A model generated the notes under the pieces. The model did not search any database. It saw only the letters and a program-made list of their open reading frames with translations, and had not been told where the DNA came from. Shown here piece by piece: positions 23,439-31,778 of a stretch of DNA of 64,000 nucleotides. The DNA is from CAVRZR01 sp964354215 (GTDB lineage: Bacteria; Actinomycetota; Coriobacteriia; Anaerosomatales; CAVRZR01), in NCBI GenBank assembly GCA_964354215.1, contig CAYGYT010000005.1, positions 1 to 64,000 of the forward strand, given 5' to 3'. Every line of letters begins with the position of its first letter. Positions within the stretch are counted from its first letter, which is position 1. The position numbers and the translations under genes are program-made.

Positions 23439-24008
23439 ATGCGCGTCTTGATCGCCGAGGACGAAGCGCTCATTCGCATGGACTTGCGCGAGATGCTCGA
23501 AGAAGAGGGACACGAGGTCGTAGGCGAAGCACGCAATGGACGCGAGGCCTTGGACTCAGCGCGGCAACTTCGGCCGGACATCGTGTTCATGGACATCAAC
23601 ATGCCGGAGATGAGCGGGATAGAGGCTGCTCGGGCCGTCGCGGCCGAGGGATTGGCGCCGGTGGTCATGGTGACCGCCTTCTCACAGGCGTCGTACGTGG
23701 AACAGGCAGCGAACGCAGGCGCGATGGCGTACGTCGTCAAGCCCTTCGCGCGCAAGGACGTCGTACCGGCCATGCAGGTCGCCGTCTCCCGCTTCGCCGA
23801 GGCGCAGACGCTCGCCGAGGAGGTCGCGGACCTCACCGAACGGCTCGAGACCCGCAAGGTCGTCGACCGAGCCAAGGGCATCCTGATGGCGCGAGGGATG
23901 CCCGAGCCGGAAGCGTTCAAGCGTCTGCAGAAGCTCGCGATGGACAAACGCAAGACGCTTCGGCAGGTGGCCGAAGCCGTCGTTCTGGCGAGCGAAGCGG
24001 GCGAGTAG
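23439..24008 (+). CDS. pdtaR: ANTAR-domain response regulator PdtaR
   Basis: 189-residue partner of PdtaS. The receiver domain has acidic residues EDE at 7-9, phospho-acceptor Asp52 in FMDINMPEMSG, and the Lys in VVKPF. The C-terminal ANTAR domain (residues ~130-189) has DRAKGILMARGMPEPEAFKRLQKLAMDKRKTL split across helices, the RNA-binding pattern with the conserved alanines and the K/R-A-K start. ANTAR proteins bind tandem hexaloop RNA hairpins and prevent premature termination. No ANTAR target hairpin pair was recognised in this window. Confidence 0.95.
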   Translation: MRVLIAEDEALIRMDLREMLEEEGHEVVGEARNGREALDSARQLRPDIVFMDINMPEMSGIEAARAVAAEGLAPVVMVTAFSQASYVEQAANAGAMAYVVKPFARKDVVPAMQVAVSRFAEAQTLAEEVADLTERLETRKVVDRAKGILMARGMPEPEAFKRLQKLAMDKRKTLRQVAEAVVLASEAGE

Positions 24009-24011
24009 CGC

Positions 24012-24860
24012 CTAGCGATGGACTTCGCGTTCCTGCGAGAGCCGTCCCGCTCCGCGTCGGCGACGATGCTGTCGCATCGAGTACGTGTGACTCTTGCGGC
24101 CCTCGCCCGTCGAATCGATGATCTCCACGGTCGCCTGGTCATGCTGCACGGTGATGACGTTGTACGAGGGCGGGATCTCGGCACGCGTACGCCAAGTCGA
24201 GGCGGTTCCGCTCGTGACGATGAGCATGCCGCTGATCGGCCAGACGTAGGGGACGTGTTTGTGACCGGCGAGGATGAGATCGACGTCGTGCGCGGCCAGG
24301 ATCTCGAGCACGTCGCCGGCGTCGAGGACGATGTTGCGTTCGCGTCCGGTGCTCGGGATGCCCACGAGGTGGTGGTGTATCGCGACTACCTTGAAGATCT
24401 CCTCGTCGGGAGGGCCGAGCTGCTCTGAGAGCCAGTCGTAGCGATGCCGTCCGACTTCACCGTCATCGAGGTCGGGCTTGCTCGAGTCGACAGACACAAT
24501 GCGGATGCGTTCCTGGCTCACGCCATCCACGTCGATACCGAAACCCATCTCGTGTGCCTGCCAGCGCTTCCCGAACATGTCGAGGAAGTGCATGTAGCCT
24601 ACGTTGCGGCTGTCGTGGTTGCCGGGAGTGACGACGACGTTCGGGCACTCCAGGCGTTCGATGTGCATGAGGGCGAGCTCGAACTCGTCGCGATAGCCGT
24701 TGACGGTGAGATCGCCCGGTATCACGACGACATCGGGCGTGATCTCGTTCACCTCTCGGATCACCCGCTCAAGCATGTGCTCGTCGAAGCGGGGGTCTCC
24801 GCAGTGGAGGTCCGAGAACTGGGCGATCACGAAACGTTTGGCGGTCGGACTCACGGGCAT
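24012..24860 (-). CDS. calcineurin-like metallophosphoesterase (CpdA-like)
   Basis: 282-residue enzyme with the complete set of metal ligands: FSDLHCG, IPGDLTVNG, TPGNHDSRN, IHHHLVG and LAGHKHVP. Spacing matches class III cyclic nucleotide phosphodiesterases and related phosphodiesterases. Convergent with pdtaR, three bases apart. Substrate may be cAMP (a cyclic-nucleotide-binding protein is encoded at 18952) or another phosphodiester; this is not decidable from sequence. Confidence 0.88.
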   Translation of the reverse strand: MPVSPTAKRFVIAQFSDLHCGDPRFDEHMLERVIREVNEITPDVVVIPGDLTVNGYRDEFELALMHIERLECPNVVVTPGNHDSRNVGYMHFLDMFGKRWQAHEMGFGIDVDGVSQERIRIVSVDSSKPDLDDGEVGRHRYDWLSEQLGPPDEEIFKVVAIHHHLVGIPSTGRERNIVLDAGDVLEILAAHDVDLILAGHKHVPYVWPISGMLIVTSGTASTWRTRAEIPPSYNVITVQHDQATVEIIDSTGEGRKSHTYSMRQHRRRRGAGRLSQEREVHR

Positions 24861-24913
24861 CGACGTCCTTTCAGTTCTCTTGCGTGCCGGAGCATCGCGA
24901 CTGCGCCGCTCCG

Positions 24914-24940
24914 GTTTCGAGGGTGTTACTAGTGTGTTCC
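24914..24940 (+). promoter_or_regulatory. candidate GlnR operator upstream of hdrBC-glutamate synthase operon
   Basis: Three five-base boxes at exact 11-base spacing: GTTTC (24914-24918), GTTAC (24925-24929), GTTCC (24936-24940). Read on the other strand the first two give GTAAC-N6-GAAAC, the core of the known actinobacterial GlnR site. They lie about 20-45 bases upstream of the TACAAT -10, an activator-like position. Confidence 0.6.
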
Positions 24941-24957
24941 CTGTTGGGAGGCTTGCG

Positions 24958-24966
24958 TGCTACAAT
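24958..24966 (+). promoter_or_regulatory. extended -10 promoter of the glutamate synthase operon
   Basis: TGC-TACAAT. Transcription would start near 24973, leaving a 117-base leader before ATG 25090. No good -35, which fits an activator-dependent promoter. Confidence 0.6.
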
Positions 24967-24974
24967 TTGCGGGC

Positions 24975-25063
24975 GGCACAAGGATGTGCCGAACCGAAGA
25001 TGCCGAGCAATGACGCTCACCAGGCCGATAGGGCCTGCGTGGGTGTTTTCGTTTCTTCGGCAT
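24975..25063 (+). ncRNA. structured 5' leader of the hdrBC-glutamate synthase operon
   Basis: A small hairpin GGCAC-AAGGAT-GTGCC (24975-24990) is followed by a larger element. ATGCCGA (25000-25006) pairs with TCGGCAT (25057-25063). Inside, ACGCTCAC (25013-25020) pairs with GTGGGTGT (25039-25046) and CAGGCC (25021-25026) with GGCCTG (25032-25037), separated by one bulged C. A 6 x 10 base internal loop lies between. It ends 11 bases before the ribosome site. It matches no riboswitch class I can recall; candidate cis-regulator. Confidence 0.45.
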
Positions 25064-25089
25064 GATCGCTCGTCAGGAAGGCGATGGGC

Positions 25090-26469
25090 ATGAAGGAGTT
25101 CGCGGTCTTCTGGGGATGCACGATCCCGGCGCGGTTTCCGTTCATCGAGAAGGCGACGCGGGTGATGTTCGACGACCTCGGCGTCACTGTGCACGAGCTT
25201 GAGGGCCACACCTGTTGCCCCGAAGGGACGCTCGTCAAGGCGAACGACCCGGACGCGTTCTACACGGCGGCGGCGCGAAACCTCGCCCTGGTGGAGCGTG
25301 CCGGGCTCGACCTCGTGACGCCGTGCAACGGCTGCTACTCGACGTTCAAGGAAGCTCAGAGCCATCTGCGCACGAACTGGCGTGAGCGCGATGAGATCAA
25401 CGAGCGCCTCGCGCGCGAGGGCCTCGAGTACACGGGCGACCTCAAGGTCGTCCACTTCGCCGAGTGGCTCGCCGACGAGATGGGCGCAGGACTCATCGCG
25501 AGCAAGGCGACGCGTCCGTTCTGGGGCATGCGGCTCGCCGTGCACTACGGCTGTCACCTGCTTCGGCCTCAGCCGGCCGTGCGCTGGGACGACCCGCTGA
25601 ATCCCAAGAAGGTCGAGGAGCTCGTTGCCGCGCTCGGCGGGTTCGTCGTGGACTACCCGACGAAGATGCAGTGCTGCGGCGGCGCGCTCGACCGCGTGGG
25701 CGAGCGCGAGTCCTCACTCGCGTTCGCACGCCGCAAGCTCTACGACCTGCAGAACAACGAGGTCGACGCCCTCGTCGTGGTCTGCCCGTCGTGCTTCCAG
25801 CAGTTCGACCTGAACCAAGCCGCACTGCAGCGGGCGAACGAACCCGTGAACGTGCCGGTCGTGTATCTCTCCGAGCTCATCGCGCTCGCGTACGGGCACT
25901 CTCCTGAGGAGATCGGGCTCGACATGCACCGCGTGTCGGTCGATCCGTTCCTCGAGAAGTGGGGAGTCCGCGCCGAGGACAAGGCGAAGCTCTCAGAGCA
26001 TTTCGACGTGCCGCTTCTCGGCAAGTGCTACTCCTGCCAGGCCTGCAAGGACGACTGCCCCGTCTGCAAGATCGACACGGCGTTCCAGCCCACGGAGATC
26101 ATGGGCGAGCTCGTTCGCGGCAACATCGACGCGGTGCTTGCCGACGGCAACCTGTGGAAGTGCCTTGAGTGCTACACCTGCCAGGAGCTCTGTCACTCGG
26201 ATATCGGTATGGCCGAGACGTTCCGCACGCTCAAGGAACTCTCCATTTCCGAGGGCCAGGGCCCGTCGAGTGTCACCGACTCCTACGCGATGTTCCTCGA
26301 GACCGGCACGCTCGGGAAGCCCAAGGAGGGCGCGCGCAAGAAGCTCGGACTCGATCCGCTGCCGGCAACCGGCGGCGATGCAGTAGCGAGACTGCTCGCC
26401 AACGAGGACACCGAGACCGCGGCGCCTGCTGCCGCGTCGGCGGCCTCGACCGACGAGGGAGTTGAATGA
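25090..26469 (+). CDS. HdrB-HdrC fusion, iron-sulfur heterodisulfide reductase-like protein
   Basis: 459-residue cytoplasmic electron carrier. Residues ~1-300 form an HdrB-like half with two CCG cysteine motifs: FWGC...HTCCPEG...CNGC and HYGC...QCCGG...CPSC. In true HdrB these bind noncubane 4Fe-4S clusters. Residues ~300-400 resemble HdrC, with two 4Fe-4S motifs KCYSCQACKDDCPVC and KCLECYTCQELC. An Ala/Thr-rich tail ends the protein. ATG 25090 is 8 bases after AGGAAGG; ATG 25084 is too close. The stop overlaps the glutamine amidotransferase start (ATGA). No HdrA or hydrogenase subunit is nearby, so it probably delivers electrons to the glutamate synthase encoded downstream. Confidence 0.85.
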   Translation: MKEFAVFWGCTIPARFPFIEKATRVMFDDLGVTVHELEGHTCCPEGTLVKANDPDAFYTAAARNLALVERAGLDLVTPCNGCYSTFKEAQSHLRTNWRERDEINERLAREGLEYTGDLKVVHFAEWLADEMGAGLIASKATRPFWGMRLAVHYGCHLLRPQPAVRWDDPLNPKKVEELVAALGGFVVDYPTKMQCCGGALDRVGERESSLAFARRKLYDLQNNEVDALVVVCPSCFQQFDLNQAALQRANEPVNVPVVYLSELIALAYGHSPEEIGLDMHRVSVDPFLEKWGVRAEDKAKLSEHFDVPLLGKCYSCQACKDDCPVCKIDTAFQPTEIMGELVRGNIDAVLADGNLWKCLECYTCQELCHSDIGMAETFRTLKELSISEGQGPSSVTDSYAMFLETGTLGKPKEGARKKLGLDPLPATGGDAVARLLANEDTETAAPAAASAASTDEGVE

Positions 26470-27701
26470 CGATGACAAGCACGTCGAGCATCGGCGATCC
26501 CGGCGCACGCCCGCGCTACCGCGAGGAGTCGCCGTTCAAGATTCACGGAGGCTGCGGCCTCATGGGCATCTGCGACGAGGGCGGCACGCTCATGAGCGGC
26601 GAGGTGGCGCTGAAGGCGATGGCCATCCAGCACGATCGCGGAAACGGCCTCGGCGGGGGCTTCGCCGGCTACGGGGTTTACCCGGAGTTCCCGGATCACT
26701 TCTGCTTCCACATGATGTATCACGACATCCGGGCGAAAGAGGAGACCGAGGAAGTCCTCGACCGCTACTTCACGGTCGATCTGACCGAGCCGATGCCGAC
26801 GCGCCCCGTGAAAGGCATCGTCGACGCGCCGCTTCTGTGGCGCTACTTCCTGAAGCCCGACCCCCACAGACTCGAGTCGAGCGAGATGACACCCGAGGAC
26901 TTCGTGGTCCACGTCGTCATGCTCATCAATAGCAACGTCGACGGTGCGTTCGTGTCGTCCTCGGGCAAGAACATGGGCGCCTTCAAGGGCGTGGGCTATC
27001 CCGAGGACATTGGGCACTTCTTCCGCCTCGAGGAATACGAAGGCCACACCTGGGTCGGCCACAACCGCTTCCCGACGAACACCCCGGGCTGGTGGGGCGG
27101 GGCGCACCCATTCACGCTGCTTGACTGGTCGATCGTGCACAACGGCGAGATCTCGAGCTACGGCATCAATAGCCGCTACCTCGAGCAGTTCGGCTACAAG
27201 TGCACGCTTGGCACAGACACCGAGGTCGCCGCGTATCTGTTCGACCTCATGCTGCGGCGTCACAAGCTGCCGCTGTCGCTCGCGTGCAAGGCGCTCGCGT
27301 CGCCGCTGTGGACCGAGATCGACCGGATGCCCGAGGAGGAGCGCGCGGTGATGCGCTCGCTTCGCGCCGTGTACGGCCCCGGCATGCTGAACGGCCCCTT
27401 CGCGATCGTACTCGGCTTCAACGGCGGCATGGTTGCGCTGAACGACCGTATCAAGCTCCGCCCCCTCGTGGCGGCTCGCAAGGGGAGCGTGCTCATGGTC
27501 GCCTCCGAGGAGAGCGCGATGAGGGCGGTCCTCGACAACCCCGACGACGTCTGGGCGCCGAAGGCCGGCGAGCCGGTCGTTGCCCGCATCAAGGACATGG
27601 ACTGGCCGATCCACGGCGATCTCCATCTGTCACCGAGCGAGGTCTCCTGCGCCGTCACCGGCGTGCACGACGAGGCCTGCGAGACCGTAGAGGTGAGCTG
27701 A
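26466..27701 (+). CDS. glutamate synthase, glutamine amidotransferase subunit (GltB1, archaeal type)
   Basis: Class II glutamine amidotransferase that releases ammonia from glutamine for the synthase subunit. The 411-residue sequence shows GGCGLMGICDEGG with probable nucleophile Cys30, VGHNRFPTNTPGWWGGAHPF and the IVHNGEISSY loop with Asn/Gly oxyanion residues. In this family the nucleophile is normally exposed at the N terminus after processing, so removal of about 29 residues would be required; in-frame internal starts do not place Cys second. Overlaps the Hdr fusion by 4 bases; the synthase subunit starts 1 base after its stop. Confidence 0.9.
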   Translation: MTMTSTSSIGDPGARPRYREESPFKIHGGCGLMGICDEGGTLMSGEVALKAMAIQHDRGNGLGGGFAGYGVYPEFPDHFCFHMMYHDIRAKEETEEVLDRYFTVDLTEPMPTRPVKGIVDAPLLWRYFLKPDPHRLESSEMTPEDFVVHVVMLINSNVDGAFVSSSGKNMGAFKGVGYPEDIGHFFRLEEYEGHTWVGHNRFPTNTPGWWGGAHPFTLLDWSIVHNGEISSYGINSRYLEQFGYKCTLGTDTEVAAYLFDLMLRRHKLPLSLACKALASPLWTEIDRMPEEERAVMRSLRAVYGPGMLNGPFAIVLGFNGGMVALNDRIKLRPLVAARKGSVLMVASEESAMRAVLDNPDDVWAPKAGEPVVARIKDMDWPIHGDLHLSPSEVSCAVTGVHDEACETVEVS

Positions 27702-27702
27702 T

Positions 27703-29214
27703 ATGCCCGCGACCCTGATCCAGCCTGAATTCAAGGTCAAGATCGACTACGACAAGTGCCACAAGTGCGGGCGCTGCGTGCAGCAGTGCGGCTGGGGCGT
27801 GTACTCGTTCAACGAGCGACCGATCCCCGACGACACGAAGTGTCGTGCGTGCCACCGATGCGTGACGTACTGCCCGGCCCACTGCATCACGATCCGGAAG
27901 AACGACCTCGCGTACCGCGACAACCTCAACTGGTCGCCGGCGCTTCGTAAGGGCGTCTGGCGACAGGCTGAGTCCGGTGGCGTGATGCTCACGGGCATGG
28001 GCAACGACAAGCCCTACCTCAACATCTTCGACCACCTGCTCCTCGACGCGTGCCAGGTGACGAACCCCTCAATCGACCCGCTCCGAGAACCGATGGAGCT
28101 TCGGACGTACCTTGGCCGCAAGCCCGAAAGCATCCAGGTCGAGGCGGACGGCGAAGGCGGCTTCCGCCTGAAGGAAGGTGGCGGCGTATCCAACAACATC
28201 GAGCTCGACGCCCCCATCATCTTCTCGCCGATGAGCTACGGCTCGGTGTCTCTGAACGTCCACAAGTCGCTCGCGATGGCCGCCGAGCGTCTCGGCATCC
28301 TCATGAATACTGGCGAAGGCGGATTGCACGCTGACCTCTACCCCTATCAGGACCACGTCATCGTCCAGGTCGCGTCCGGGCGCTTCGGCGTGAGTCCCGA
28401 GTACCTGCAGCGCGGCGCCGCAATCGAGATCAAGGTCGGACAGGGCGCAAAGCCGGGCATCGGCGGGCACCTGCCGGGCGAGAAGATCAACAAGGAAGTC
28501 TCATCGACCCGTATGATCCCTCAGGGCACGGACGCGCTCTCTCCAGCTCCGCACCACGACATCTACTCGATCGAGGACCTTAGGCAGCTCATCTACTCGC
28601 TCAAGGAGGCAAGCGGGTACAAGCCCGTGGGCGTGAAGATCGCGGCGGTGCACAACGTTGCAGCCATCGCCTCGGGCATCGTGCGTGCCGGCGCCGACTA
28701 CGTGTACCTCGACGGCTTCCGCGGCGGTACCGGCGCGGCACCGCAGATCATCCGCGACCACATCGGCATCCCGGTCGAGATCGCGGTCGCGGTCGTCGAC
28801 CAGCGGCTTCGCGACGAGGGCATCCGCAACCAGGCGTCGATCATCGCCGCCGGCTCGATCCGCTCCTCGGCGGACATGGCAAAGGCGATCGCGCTTGGCG
28901 CCGATGTCGTGGCCATCGGCTCGGCGGCGCTCATGGCGCTCGGCTGCCACCTCTGCCAAGGCTGCCACACCGGTTCGTGCTCGTGGGGTCTTACGACTCA
29001 GAAGCCCGAGCTCACGCGCCGTGTCGACCCGGAGTGGGGAGCCGAGCGGCTCACTAATCTGGTGCACGCCTGGAGCCACGAGCTGCAGGAGATTCTCGGC
29101 GCACTCGGTGTGAACGCCGTCGAGTCGCTCCGTGGAAGTCGCGAGCGCCTGCGTGCTATCGGGCTCGACGCGCAGACGTGCGAGATCCTCGGCGTCAAGC
29201 CCGCAGGAATGTAG
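27703..29214 (+). CDS. glutamate synthase, FMN/iron-sulfur subunit (GltB2, archaeal type)
   Basis: 503-residue catalytic subunit converting 2-oxoglutarate plus ammonia to glutamate. N-terminal ferredoxin domain (residues ~10-70) with two 4Fe-4S motifs: CHKCGRCVQQC, lacking the usual Pro after the fourth Cys, and CRACHRCVTYCP. The FMN barrel follows: SPMSYGSVS, GEGGLHAD, KVGQGAKPGIGGHLPG, GGTGAAPQI and IIAAGSIRSS. The 3Fe-4S cysteines lie in CHLCQGCHTGSC. The built-in ferredoxin domain argues for a ferredoxin or protein electron donor rather than NADPH; the HdrBC-like protein encoded first in the operon is the obvious candidate. Confidence 0.95.
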   Translation: MPATLIQPEFKVKIDYDKCHKCGRCVQQCGWGVYSFNERPIPDDTKCRACHRCVTYCPAHCITIRKNDLAYRDNLNWSPALRKGVWRQAESGGVMLTGMGNDKPYLNIFDHLLLDACQVTNPSIDPLREPMELRTYLGRKPESIQVEADGEGGFRLKEGGGVSNNIELDAPIIFSPMSYGSVSLNVHKSLAMAAERLGILMNTGEGGLHADLYPYQDHVIVQVASGRFGVSPEYLQRGAAIEIKVGQGAKPGIGGHLPGEKINKEVSSTRMIPQGTDALSPAPHHDIYSIEDLRQLIYSLKEASGYKPVGVKIAAVHNVAAIASGIVRAGADYVYLDGFRGGTGAAPQIIRDHIGIPVEIAVAVVDQRLRDEGIRNQASIIAAGSIRSSADMAKAIALGADVVAIGSAALMALGCHLCQGCHTGSCSWGLTTQKPELTRRVDPEWGAERLTNLVHAWSHELQEILGALGVNAVESLRGSRERLRAIGLDAQTCEILGVKPAGM

Positions 29215-29224
29215 GGGGCACACG

Positions 29225-30055
29225 ATGATGACAGCACGGACGAGCACGAAACGGACGGGTCCGGTCGAGGGCTACCTCTACATCGAGCCGAAGGTCACGC
29301 TCGAGGGTGACACGGCCACGATCGACTCGGAGAACGTGTACTACAAGCAGCTCAACGAAGCCGTGCGCGGCGCGTATGCCGACGGCGCAAAGAGGATCGT
29401 CATCAAGAACGTGAACGGCCAGCGCTATATCGGCACCGGGATCAAGGGCGCGGAACTGCGTATCGAAGTGAACGGTACACCCGGCAATGACATGGCGATG
29501 TTCATGGACGGTCCGACTGTTGAGGTCTTGGGCAACGCGCAGGACGGTGTCGGCAACACGATGAACGCCGGAACCGTCATCGTGCACGGAGACGCTGGGG
29601 ATGTGCTCGGGTACGGGATGCGTGGCGGGAGGATCTTCATCAAGGGCGACGTGGGCTACCGCGTTGGCATCCACATGAAGGCGTACGAGAACAACGTCCC
29701 GATCATGGTCTGTGGCGGCAAGGCGCGCGACTTCTTTGGTGAGTACATGGCCGGTGGTCTTCTCGTGCTGCTCGGCATGCATTCGCGCATCGAAGGCCCG
29801 CTCGTGGGTGGCTACCTGGGCACGGGCATGCACGGCGGGACCATATACTTGCGCGGTGAGGTCGAGCCCTGGCAGTGCGGGAAAGAGGTCGGTGTGTTCG
29901 AGGCCTCAGAGGAGGACATCGCTGCGCTGCGGCCGGTGCTCGAGGGGTACTGTGACGCACTCGACGTCGACCTTGACGAGGTGCTCTCCGTGCCGTTCAC
30001 GAAACTCGTGCCCGTCTCACACCGGCCCTACGGGAAGCTCTATACGTACGTCTAG
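29225..30055 (+). CDS. glutamate synthase, GXGXG subunit (GltB3, archaeal type)
   Basis: 276-residue right-handed beta-helix corresponding to the C-terminal domain of bacterial GltB; it holds the amidotransferase and FMN domains together. The repeated GXGXG-type turns are visible (NAQDGVGNTMNAGTVIVHG, GYGMRGGRIFIKGDVGYRVG, YLGTGMHGGTIYLRG). ATG 29225 is 10 bases after the previous stop; ATG 29228 is equally possible. It completes the hdrBC-gltB1-gltB2-gltB3 operon. Confidence 0.92.
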   Translation: MMTARTSTKRTGPVEGYLYIEPKVTLEGDTATIDSENVYYKQLNEAVRGAYADGAKRIVIKNVNGQRYIGTGIKGAELRIEVNGTPGNDMAMFMDGPTVEVLGNAQDGVGNTMNAGTVIVHGDAGDVLGYGMRGGRIFIKGDVGYRVGIHMKAYENNVPIMVCGGKARDFFGEYMAGGLLVLLGMHSRIEGPLVGGYLGTGMHGGTIYLRGEVEPWQCGKEVGVFEASEEDIAALRPVLEGYCDALDVDLDEVLSVPFTKLVPVSHRPYGKLYTYV

Positions 30056-30095
30056 CGGGTAGACGTGGCGAGACAGCCGAGGTGCGAATCCGGAT

Positions 30096-30115
30096 GGCGG
30101 TCCTGCAGGGCCGCC
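30096..30115 (+). terminator. hairpin after glutamate synthase operon
   Basis: A 20-base near-perfect palindrome: GGCGGTCCTG pairs with CAGGGCCGCC with one G-T pair, 40 bases after the gltB3 stop. No T-run follows. Probable terminator separating the operon from glnA. Confidence 0.55.
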
Positions 30116-30177
30116 CCCGTCGTTTCGTGTCGCGGTTTCGGGACAAGCCGGGCAGCTTCGGCACCCAATCCGAAAGC

Positions 30178-30193
30178 GAAACGCAGCCGAAAC
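30178..30193 (+). promoter_or_regulatory. candidate GlnR operator upstream of glnA
   Basis: GAAACGCAGCCGAAAC: two GAAAC boxes spaced by 6 bases, 83-98 bases before the glnA start. It differs at one of 16 positions from the reverse-strand site at 57066-57081 upstream of amtB. TACGCT at 30195-30200 may be the -10. Confidence 0.6.
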
Positions 30194-30275
30194 ATACGCT
30201 CGGTAGTGTGGTTGCAGCACCACCCAGCTGAGCAGCGACGACGCGCTACGCGCGGTCACGACAAGGAGGGTCTCT

Positions 30276-31613
30276 ATGTCACCCACGTTCGACAAGGACT
30301 ACGTGCTCAAGATGGTCGAGGAGCGCGGAATCCACTTCGTGCGCTTCTGGTTCACCGACGTTCTCGGCGTGCTCAAGTCGTTCGCCGTGACCGACACCGA
30401 ACTCGAAGGCGCGTTCGAGGAGGGTATGGGCTTCGACGGCTCCTCGATTGACGGTTTCACCCGCATCCAGGAATCGGACATGGTTGCCTACCCGAACCCG
30501 GAGACCTTCCAGGTGCTCCCATGGCGTCCCGGTGACAACGGCGTCGGCCGCATGTTCTGCGACATCGTCACGCCCGACGGCGCGCCGTTCGACGGCGATC
30601 CGCGCTACGCGCTCAAGCGCGTGCTCGACAAGGCGAAATCCATGGGCTACACGATGTACGTCGGCCCCGAGCTCGAGTTCTTCTACTTCGCCGATAGCAA
30701 CGGCACCGAGATCCTCGACGAGGGCGGCTACTTCGACCTCACTCCGCTCGACATCGCGAGCGACCTGCGCCGCGACACCGTGCTCACGCTCGAGAAGATG
30801 GGCATTCCGGTCGAATACTCGCACCACGAGGTCGCGCCGTCGCAGCACGAGATCGACTTGCGCTACGCCGACGCTCTCAGCATGGCCGACAACGTCATGA
30901 CGTACCGCCTGGTGGTCAAGGAGGTTGCCTACGCCAACGGCGTGTACGCCACCTTCATGCCCAAGCCGATCGAGGGTCAGAACGGTTCGGGCATGCACAC
31001 CCACCAGTCGCTCTTCAGCAAGGACGGTAACGCGTTCTTCGACCCCAACGATCCCGAGGGCTATCACCTGAGCACGGTCGGCAAGCAGTACATCGCGGGC
31101 TTGCTCAAGTACGCACCGGAGTTCTGCGCCGTGACCAACCCGCTCGTGAACTCCTACAAGCGTCTCGTACCGGGCTTCGAGGCACCGGTGTACGTGACAT
31201 GGGCGCGGCGAAACCGCTCTGCCATGGTTCGTGTGCCCATGTACAAGCCCGGCAAGGAAGCCGCAACTCGCGTCGAATTCCGCTCCCCGGATCCGTCCTG
31301 CAACCCTTATCTGGCGTTCGCCTGCATGCTCGGGGCAGGTCTCAAGGGCGTGGAAGAGGGACTCGAGCTGCCGGCCGAGGCGAGCAACAACATCTTCAAG
31401 ATGACCCAAGAGGAGCTCGCCGCAGCGGATATCACGACCCTGCCGAAGAACCTCGGCGAGGCGATCGAGCTGTTCGAGAACTCTGACCTCATGAAGGAGG
31501 TCCTCGGCGACCACATCCACTCGTTCTATGTCGAGAACAAGAAGGCCGAGTGGGCCGACTACATCATGAACGTGAGCCAGTGGGAGCTCGACAAGTACCT
31601 CTCAACGATCTAG
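30276..31613 (+). CDS. glnA: glutamine synthetase type I (alpha-like)
   Basis: Condenses ammonia with glutamate, feeding the glutamate synthase encoded upstream. The 445-residue length and sequence (MGFDGSSIDGF, NGSGMHTHQSL, ARRNRSAMVRVP) fit the shorter GSI-alpha branch. The region that carries the adenylylated Tyr in GSI-beta reads NNIFKMTQEE, with Phe and no Tyr, so control by GlnE-type adenylylation is unlikely and none is seen here. AAGGAGGG precedes the ATG. Transcription is probably controlled by the GlnR-like protein encoded next, through the boxes at 30178. Confidence 0.96.
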   Translation: MSPTFDKDYVLKMVEERGIHFVRFWFTDVLGVLKSFAVTDTELEGAFEEGMGFDGSSIDGFTRIQESDMVAYPNPETFQVLPWRPGDNGVGRMFCDIVTPDGAPFDGDPRYALKRVLDKAKSMGYTMYVGPELEFFYFADSNGTEILDEGGYFDLTPLDIASDLRRDTVLTLEKMGIPVEYSHHEVAPSQHEIDLRYADALSMADNVMTYRLVVKEVAYANGVYATFMPKPIEGQNGSGMHTHQSLFSKDGNAFFDPNDPEGYHLSTVGKQYIAGLLKYAPEFCAVTNPLVNSYKRLVPGFEAPVYVTWARRNRSAMVRVPMYKPGKEAATRVEFRSPDPSCNPYLAFACMLGAGLKGVEEGLELPAEASNNIFKMTQEELAAADITTLPKNLGEAIELFENSDLMKEVLGDHIHSFYVENKKAEWADYIMNVSQWELDKYLSTI

Positions 31614-31640
31614 CCCCTGGTCCACACAGGGCCGAAGACG

Positions 31641-31671
31641 GCGCCGGGTGGGGGAAGCCCTCACCCGGCGC
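31641..31671 (+). terminator. terminator after glnA
   Basis: GCGCCGGGTG (31641-31650) pairs with CACCCGGCGC (31662-31671), and GGGG/CCCT continue the stem to a three-base loop. A very stable 14-bp hairpin 27 bases after the stop, without a T-run. Confidence 0.75.
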
Positions 31672-31742
31672 TGCGCTCTCCCAGCCGTTGTGTTGCGTGA
31701 GGCTGGTGGCCGGTCCGTCTCGACCCGAATTCCTGCACCGTT

Positions 31743-31771
31743 CTGACCCCCAGCCACGGGAGCGATAGAAT
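31743..31771 (+). promoter_or_regulatory. promoter of leaderless glnR-like gene
   Basis: CTGACC (31743-31748), a 17-base spacer and TAGAAT (31766-31771). The ATG at 31779 begins 8 bases after the -10, at the expected transcription start, so the mRNA would be leaderless. Confidence 0.7.
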
Positions 31772-31778
31772 CGTGCAC

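Noticed and set aside
24973..25089. Leader as a known glutamine riboswitch (glnA RNA)
   Set aside because: The conserved three-way junction and consensus bases of that class, as I remember them, are not present, so it is reported only as an unassigned structure.
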